This document shows, piece by piece, positions 58,377 through 64,000 of a stretch of DNA of 64,000 nt; the first letter of the stretch is position 1, and every line of letters starts with the position of its first letter. The DNA is taken from contig NW_017803849.1 in NCBI RefSeq assembly GCF_001625305.1, positions 121,852 to 185,851 of the forward strand. The letters run 5' to 3'. The translations under genes were made by a program, and so were the position numbers. Origin of the DNA: Branchiostoma belcheri. Lineage: Eukaryota > Chordata > Leptocardii > Amphioxiformes > Branchiostomatidae. A model generated the notes under the pieces. It made no database searches. It was not told the DNA's origin and worked only from the letters and a program-made list of their open reading frames with translations.

Positions 58377-58644
58377 GTAAGTTCCTGGTAACCAATCTTA
58401 GTCTCAATATCGAAAAGAGCAGAGTTCATTCCCAGTGTGATTGCTTCAAACTTTACATTCTTGTCAGGTTTGACACCTTTGAGGAGGTGATTGTCACTTG
58501 TTATTTCAATCTTTCCATAGTCACTTGTTATGTCAATCCTTCCACAAATGTGTTAAATTTTCAAAAACATATAAGATAAAAAGTCCAAATTTTAAGAAGA
58601 GCCTAATATAAAGGGCCTTGAACTTTCCAAAACGTTTGTAGCCG

Positions 58645-59733
58645 TTCTTCTTTGGCAGTTCAGTCTATGGTAGACTATCTGGGTGTTCAGTCTATGGTAG
58701 ACTATCTGGGTGTTCAGTTCAGTCTATGGTAGATTATCTGGGTGTTCAGTTCAGTCTATGGTAGACTATCTGGGTGTTCAGTTCAGTCTATGGTAGATTT
58801 TCTGGGTGTTCAGTTCAGTCTCTGGTAGACTATCTGGGTGTTCAGTTCAGTCTATGGTAGACTATCTGGGTGTTCAGTTCAGTCTATGGTAGACTATCTG
58901 GGTGTTCAGTTCAGTCTATGGTAGACTATCTGGGTGTTCAGTTCAGTCTATGGTAGACTATCTGGGTGTTCAGTTTAGTCTATGGTAGACTATCTGGGTG
59001 TTCAGTTCAGTCTATGGTAGACTATCTGGGTGTTCAGTTCAGTCTATGGTAGACTATCTGGCTGTTCAGTTCAGTCTATGGTAGACTATCTGGCTAGTTC
59101 CGTTCAGTCTATGGTAGACTATCTGGGTGTTCAGTTCAGTCTATGGTAGACTGTCTGGGTGTTCAGTTCAGTCTATGGTAGACTATCTGGGTGTTCAGTT
59201 TAGTCTATGGTAGACTATCTGGGTGTTCAGTTCAGTCTATGGTAGACTATCTGGCTGTTCAGTTCAGTCTATGGTAGACTATCTGGGTGTTCAGTTTAGT
59301 CTATGGTACCGGTAGACTATCTGGGTGTTTAGTTCAGTCTATGGTAGACTGTCTGGCTGTTCAGTTCAGTCTATGGTAGACTATCTGGCTGTTCAGTTCA
59401 GTCTATGGTAGACTATCTGGCTGTTCCGTTCAGCCTATGGTAGACTATCTGGCTGTTCCGTTCAGCCTATGGTAGACTATCTGGCTGTTCAGTTCAGTCT
59501 ATGGTAGACTATCTGGCTGTTCAGTTCAGTCTATGGTAGACTATCTGGCTGTTCAGTTCAGTCTGTGGTAGACTATCTGGCTGTTCAGTTCAGTCTATGG
59601 TAGACTATCTGGGTGTTCAGTTCAGTCTATGGTAGACTATCTGGCTGTTCAGTTCAGTCTATGGTAGACTATCTGGCTGTTCAGTTCAGTCTATGGTAGA
59701 CTATCTGGCTGTTCAGTTCAGTCTATGGTAGAC
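58645..59733 (+). repeat. 32-bp minisatellite
   Basis: About 33 units of gttcagttcagtctatggta + gactatctgggt. Two variants differ at one base (tctgggtgtt and tctggctgtt); the first dominates the left half, the second the right half. Purely intronic or intergenic. Confidence 0.96.
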
Positions 59734-59744
59734 TGACTTTGGGC

Positions 59745-59865
59745 GTTAAAAACAGCGCAGAAACAAGTGCCAAGAGGAACCTTTAGTTTCTCGGTGGTAC
59801 CCCAAAAATCAGCCCAGGATCCTATCAGTAACCGTGTAGCCGTTACGTACCGTATATTTCCCAAC
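59745..59865. repeat. Interspersed repeat L, copy 3
   Basis: It has aaaacagcgcagaaacaagt, ggtaccccaaaaatcagccc and aggatcctat, as at 57975-58065. The 32-bp array lies directly against it. Confidence 0.65.
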
Positions 59866-59949
59866 CTATTTGTTTGTTTTGTTTTGTTTTGTTATGAAGG
59901 AATGCTTCCTATCATAGGCTGGTTCTAGCTATTTACTGGTTGTTCTAAA

Positions 59950-60350
59950 AATAATTATGGAAACCATGTAGCTTTTTTGGGCGTTAGTATGAAATGATGA
60001 CGAAAATGTGCCAAGAAATTGTAGCAAATGTCAATATTACACAAATTTTTCCATCCATAATATTTTTGGTTTGCCGCCCTGAAATTGCATTGGATGCCTT
60101 TGAACCCTTGCTCATATCTGCATACCTGCATATACCATCTCCGGGTTGTTTTTGGGCTGTAGATCTTCACTATAGCTTGTACTGGAGATGTACATAATAT
60201 TGGCCCAATTCCTGTCCAGTCGGTTTTTAAACTCATTGACTGTCCTAACCACTTTTTTTGGCAAGGAATTCCAGTCCTTCACAGTTCTAACGTTGGATAA
60301 CTATCCTCTGACCCTATTCCTAGCTAGTGGTACTTTGAGTTTATCCGTTT
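59950..60350 (-). mobile_element. LINE 3' fragment
   Basis: Minus strand near 60330-60195 reads VRTVKDWNSLPKKVVRTVN and EFKNRLDRNW, a LINE C-terminal tail. The following sequence, with another open frame to 59955, would be 3' untranslated DNA. Confidence 0.65.
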
Positions 60351-60380
60351 ATGGATGTTCTGTTGACGTAAAATTAATCT

Positions 60381-60807
60381 AATACGTATAGTGTAGCTTC
60401 TAAAAATGGCACATACACATTAGGTCGAATTTACAAAATAATATGCCATTCATGTCAAAATATATAACGACGATTTTCATCACGGAAGAATGAACTAAAC
60501 TTCTCTCAGTGGAAAAGAATCTAGATTTATTGTATATCATGAAGCGCAAAGAAAATAGGAATAAATTCTATATAATATGACATCTCTAAAAATACAACTA
60601 CAATTCTAAATCAAGCCATTGGTTTTAAGTAGATGTTAAAATCAATACTTTAATATTCTTAAAGTATTATCCTTACACAGCGCGTCTATGAAATGTTTAA
60701 CCAAATATTCTATTTCAATTGTCCCCCTTAATATGTTTTCGTTTCTGTAAAATATATCAATATCCTTATAAAGTATATGATTATTATTAGTATTATTATT
60801 ATCATCA

Positions 60808-60838
<31 letters not shown>

Positions 60839-61129
60839 GATGATGATTATCATTAGTATGACGATTATTAGTATTACGATTAGAATAATTCTATATAATG
60901 AGTATTTGTAAAATGATTAAAATATGATATACTGTATTATCCATATTTTGATAAGGTCGTACTTTATGTATGGCTTTGACTAACGAAATCATTTTCTGAA
61001 AGTAAAGCACAGCAATGATGATTTTAACCATTTAAAATCAATGTCTAGCCGAATATAATAAGTTCTATTACAATTTCCTTAATATATGAAAACAATTATG
61101 TAGAGCATATATAAGTTTAAGAGAACACC
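60381..61129. other. AT-rich region with ATT microsatellite, downstream of the kinase gene
   Basis: A (att)n run at about 60782-60838. On minus, AATAAA at 60531-60526 is a possible poly(A) signal about 600 bases after the kinase stop codon; weak. Confidence 0.4.
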
Positions 61130-63823
61130 TTATGGAATGTGGTTGCCCGGGTGTGCAGCCTGTCTCTGCGGCTTCAGCAGGTCAATCTTCCGTAGCAGCT
61201 CGTCGGCCGACGGCCGCTTGGAGGGGTCTACTATCCAGCAGGACCTGATGATGCGGTACACCGGCAGCGGACAGTTCTCCGGCTGCTGCAGACGGACGCC
61301 TTTCTTCAGCAGCTCCAACAGTGTGCAGACGTCCGGGTGCATGGGGCCTCCAGCGTAGCGCGGCTCCTCCCCAAAACTAGCGATCTCCCACAGCAGCACG
61401 CCGTACGACCACACGTCACTCTCACACGTGTACACTCCGTCCCGTAACGACTCCACGGCCATCCACTTCAGCGGCAACAGCTCCTCCTCCCCGCCCTGGT
61501 TCGTGCGTTTGTACGCCGATGACACGTAGACGTCACGCGATAGTCCGAAATCCGAGATCTTAGCCACCATCCTGTCACTGATGACGACGTTACGAGCGGC
61601 GATGTCTCGGTGCACGATCTTCAAACGTGCCAGCTCTGCTAACCCACAGGCCACGTCACAAGCGAAACCGAGACGCTCTAACATTTTCCTATCCCCCGTG
61701 ATCTTGTATTGTTCCCGCAAACTCCACAGATACCGGCGGAGTTCTTCATTGCTCGCGTACTCTACCAGGATGTACTGAGGCTCCGACTTCGTCAGAAATC
61801 CATAAAGCTTCACCACATTCGGGTGTCCCTCTTTGTCCTCGTGGATTCTCGCGAGAATGTCCATTTCGCGGCGAAAGTCGCGGACAGCAGACGCCGTCAT
61901 GCGGTCAGGACGGATAGTTTTAGCCGCGACCAGGACCTCGTAGCCCAAATCCGGTACGTGCAGTCTTGCCCGTACGACATGACCGAACTCTCCTTCCCCG
62001 ATCATGTGTTCAAGGTGGATGTCCTCTCTATCTATTTCCCATGATGAAAGGGTTTCTATGAATGGTGTCATTTCCAAGTCCGCTGTTGGCTGTTCTGGTC
62101 TTTGGCTTCGGCGACTCCGTTTCACCAGGACTCCAGTAACGATGCAGGCGATAAGAACAATAGTCGGGATAACAGACGACAACACTACAACTACGACTTG
62201 ATTCTTCTCAGGCCTTGGGGTATTCTGGCAAAACTCGCCTGACTGTCCTTCAGCACAAATACAGCTGCCATTGACTGGATCACACAAGGCGTTGTTTTCA
62301 CAGTAACACCTCAGTCTGCAGTCCCTCCCGAATGTGCCAGGTGCGCAGATGTGCTCACACCTGTCTCCACGACGGCCGGGAGGACACAGACACCCCGCCC
62401 ACCTGTCACACGTCCCTCCGTACTCACAGTCACACACTTGGCTGCAATTTTCCCCATGATAGTTAGGTCGACATTGGCTAGCGTTTAGTATGAAAGTCGC
62501 ATTGAAAAGTTGACCATGTTCAGCCTGTACCATACAGCTATATTTGCCGTTAGCTGACTCTAGGATCGGCTGGAAGCTGATAGAACTGTTTTTGACTGTC
62601 CCCCCTTCTGCGATGACTTTTCCTGTTTGATAGGCCCATGTCATATTTGCCACGATGATATGTGGAGCCAGGCATGTCAAAGTTAGATTGGTACCGATGT
62701 ACTTCACGACTGAATCGCCAGGTGTCTCTACGATGACAACTCCAGGCCAGGGAATATCACAGGCCCTCCCTCTCCAGCCCGGGTGGCACTTACAGGCACC
62801 GTTAAAGCCATGACAGCGGGCGCCGTTCTTACAAACACAGTCCTTGTCACAGTACAGACCGTACCGGCCCTCAGGACATCCTGTAATGTTGTACTGAAAT
62901 GTCCACTCAAACAGAACTGGCCCGCTTTGGAGCAGGAAATTGGCGCCACATCGAAACCAGTTCGATGACGTGGCCCACATTTCGTTCAACTCTCCTGCAA
63001 ATATATAGCGGTCATTTTCGTCTATCTTGAAGTTGCCACTTCTTACCCACTGAGGCAAGTCGTTATCGAGAGTGGTATCCAATATAGTAATCCTCCCTTT
63101 AGACTTCCGCTCTCGGCTGCGACATTCAAGTTCGACTCGTCCTTGGTGATGCGCTTTGGAGGAGAGTAGGGCATAGTTTCCTAGACCTAGCGCAGCTAGG
63201 CTTCTAGACCTAGCGACAAACCTGGCGGAACATTCGCCTTTGAAATTGAAGACAAAGTTAGCGGCTCTGTTTCTCTGCAAGTTTTGAAGAAAGTCTTCGT
63301 ACGACCCAAGTATCTTTCCGTCAATTGAAAACAAATGTCCGTCACTACTGATTACTTGGGTATAGTCCCCGTCCCTGTCTTTATCCGGAAGGACTGGCGT
63401 TTCACACCGTTTGTTATAGAATGGCGGGTATTCAGGCACGTCTATGACTACGATAACGAGGGTTACGTACAAGACATTGTTGTTCCCGGTGTTTGTCAGC
63501 TCCACTGTCAGGTTGTACCGTGAGTGTGTCCTGTAGTCCAGCGGAGCCGCTACGACCAGCACCAAGTCCTCGGCACGAACCCCAAACCGTCCCCAATCGT
63601 CCCCCGTGGTGATGTTGACAGACCAACACGTACCGTTGGCGTCGTCTGCAGAACTGGCGACAACAGGAAAATCTCTCAGCCGCACCACCGTGCTACCGAC
63701 TGACACATCTTCCGGTATTTCCGTGACGCGTTCACCCAAAACTAAAGAGTTGTGGTGAACCTGGGAGCTAAATAGTAGCTCGGCTAGCAGAAATATAGCA
63801 CCGACCGCAGCACGTAGTAGCAT
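61130..63823 (-). CDS. Intronless receptor tyrosine kinase with cadherin, EGF and Ig modules
   Basis: An open frame of 897 codons in one exon. I start at the ATG at 63823 because it opens a signal peptide (MLLRAAVGAIFLLAELLFS); the frame extends 18 codons upstream without another ATG. Order by residue: signal 1-24, a degenerate cadherin repeat 28-134 ending DVPEYPP, an unassigned stretch 140-312, EGF 316-355, Ig 360-448 (Cys 384 and 430), two EGF-like repeats 451-532, membrane helix 543-567, kinase 602-885. The kinase has GEGEFG 609-614, Lys 635, Glu 653, HRDIAARN 738-745 and DFG 758-760, with activation-loop tyrosines 766 and 771, so it should be active. HRD.AARN and LPLKWMAVESL mark a tyrosine kinase. 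EGF repeats recall Tie, the cadherin repeat recalls RET, but the order matches neither. Lack of introns suggests a retrogene origin. Confidence 0.93.
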   Translation of the reverse strand: MLLRAAVGAIFLLAELLFSSQVHHNSLVLGERVTEIPEDVSVGSTVVRLRDFPVVASSADDANGTCWSVNITTGDDWGRFGVRAEDLVLVVAAPLDYRTHSRYNLTVELTNTGNNNVLYVTLVIVVIDVPEYPPFYNKRCETPVLPDKDRDGDYTQVISSDGHLFSIDGKILGSYEDFLQNLQRNRAANFVFNFKGECSARFVARSRSLAALGLGNYALLSSKAHHQGRVELECRSRERKSKGRITILDTTLDNDLPQWVRSGNFKIDENDRYIFAGELNEMWATSSNWFRCGANFLLQSGPVLFEWTFQYNITGCPEGRYGLYCDKDCVCKNGARCHGFNGACKCHPGWRGRACDIPWPGVVIVETPGDSVVKYIGTNLTLTCLAPHIIVANMTWAYQTGKVIAEGGTVKNSSISFQPILESANGKYSCMVQAEHGQLFNATFILNASQCRPNYHGENCSQVCDCEYGGTCDRWAGCLCPPGRRGDRCEHICAPGTFGRDCRLRCYCENNALCDPVNGSCICAEGQSGEFCQNTPRPEKNQVVVVVLSSVIPTIVLIACIVTGVLVKRSRRSQRPEQPTADLEMTPFIETLSSWEIDREDIHLEHMIGEGEFGHVVRARLHVPDLGYEVLVAAKTIRPDRMTASAVRDFRREMDILARIHEDKEGHPNVVKLYGFLTKSEPQYILVEYASNEELRRYLWSLREQYKITGDRKMLERLGFACDVACGLAELARLKIVHRDIAARNVVISDRMVAKISDFGLSRDVYVSSAYKRTNQGGEEELLPLKWMAVESLRDGVYTCESDVWSYGVLLWEIASFGEEPRYAGGPMHPDVCTLLELLKKGVRLQQPENCPLPVYRIIRSCWIVDPSKRPSADELLRKIDLLKPQRQAAHPGNHIP

Positions 63824-64000
63824 TCTCACTTTGTATAGCGATGGTCCTGACAACAGGTGAACTATTTTTCTAGCCACTTTTTTTGAGGAAGTGTCTTACT
63901 GCTTCCTTTTGCTATTCCTCTTTTGGGTTGAGATCGCCTCTAGGTAAGTTCAAATTGCGGCTAGACAAAAACCAAAACAACAAAATTTATTTTTACAGCT
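63824..64000 (-). promoter_or_regulatory. 5' flank of the kinase gene
   Basis: The 177 bases upstream of the ATG hold no clear TATA box or repeat. The ATG context is gtgagaATGC (A at -3). The true transcript start and any upstream exon are not visible. Confidence 0.25.

Noticed and set aside
57705-57815. Continuation of REJ exon 46 past the gttcgt donor
   Set aside because: The continuing frame runs into interspersed repeat L, while splicing to 58220 restores the REJ consensus in phase 0.
63824-63877. Upstream extension of the kinase frame to a GTG
   Set aside because: The first ATG (63823) directly precedes a clear signal peptide; the extension has no ATG.

Overview
The window looks like nuclear DNA of an invertebrate deuterostome, most probably a cephalochordate (Branchiostoma-like amphioxus). 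The evidence is small phase-1 exons set in AT-rich introns, the combination of domains (farnesoic acid O-methyltransferase module, fucolectin, SUEL lectin, ILEI, REJ), and introns packed with short inverted-repeat elements, tRNA-derived SINEs and LINE tails. The species call is an inference; no search was run.

Almost the whole plus strand, 171 to 58376, is one interrupted gene. I placed 47 exons by hand from splice sites. Together they give 10,938 nt (about 3,646 codons) that stay in frame at every junction. The product is an extracellular chain of lectin and adhesion modules: CUB, LDLa, C-type lectin, WSC, FAMeT, LamG, F5/8C-like, two fucolectin (FTP) domains, ILEI with a PAN exon inside it, an Apple-like module, LDLa, SUEL lectin, C-type lectin, pentraxin, LamG, FTP, CUB, FTP, CUB, FTP, F5/8C-like, an unnamed GCW module, CUB, then a REJ region. 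REJ is typical of polycystin-1 family proteins, so I read this as the ectodomain of a polycystin-1-like membrane receptor. Both ends lie outside the window: no signal peptide, GPS, PLAT or channel region is seen.

The minus strand at 61130-63823 carries a second gene, an intronless receptor tyrosine kinase with a cadherin repeat, EGF, Ig and EGF modules, one membrane segment and a kinase with its key residues intact. It lies antisense downstream of the last visible polycystin-like exon and may sit inside one of that gene's introns.

The introns hold six tandem arrays, at least ten families of foldback or TIR elements (some flanked by TTAA), four tRNA-derived SINEs, and 3' ends of seven LINEs, one of the restriction-like-endonuclease type. 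Two arrays (10625-11720 and 26475-28045) run straight into an exon and repeat its splice acceptor. A large imperfect inverted duplication (33590-38400) places an antisense copy of a pentraxin exon upstream of the real pentraxin exons. No CRISPR array, operon, rRNA or retroviral gene was seen.
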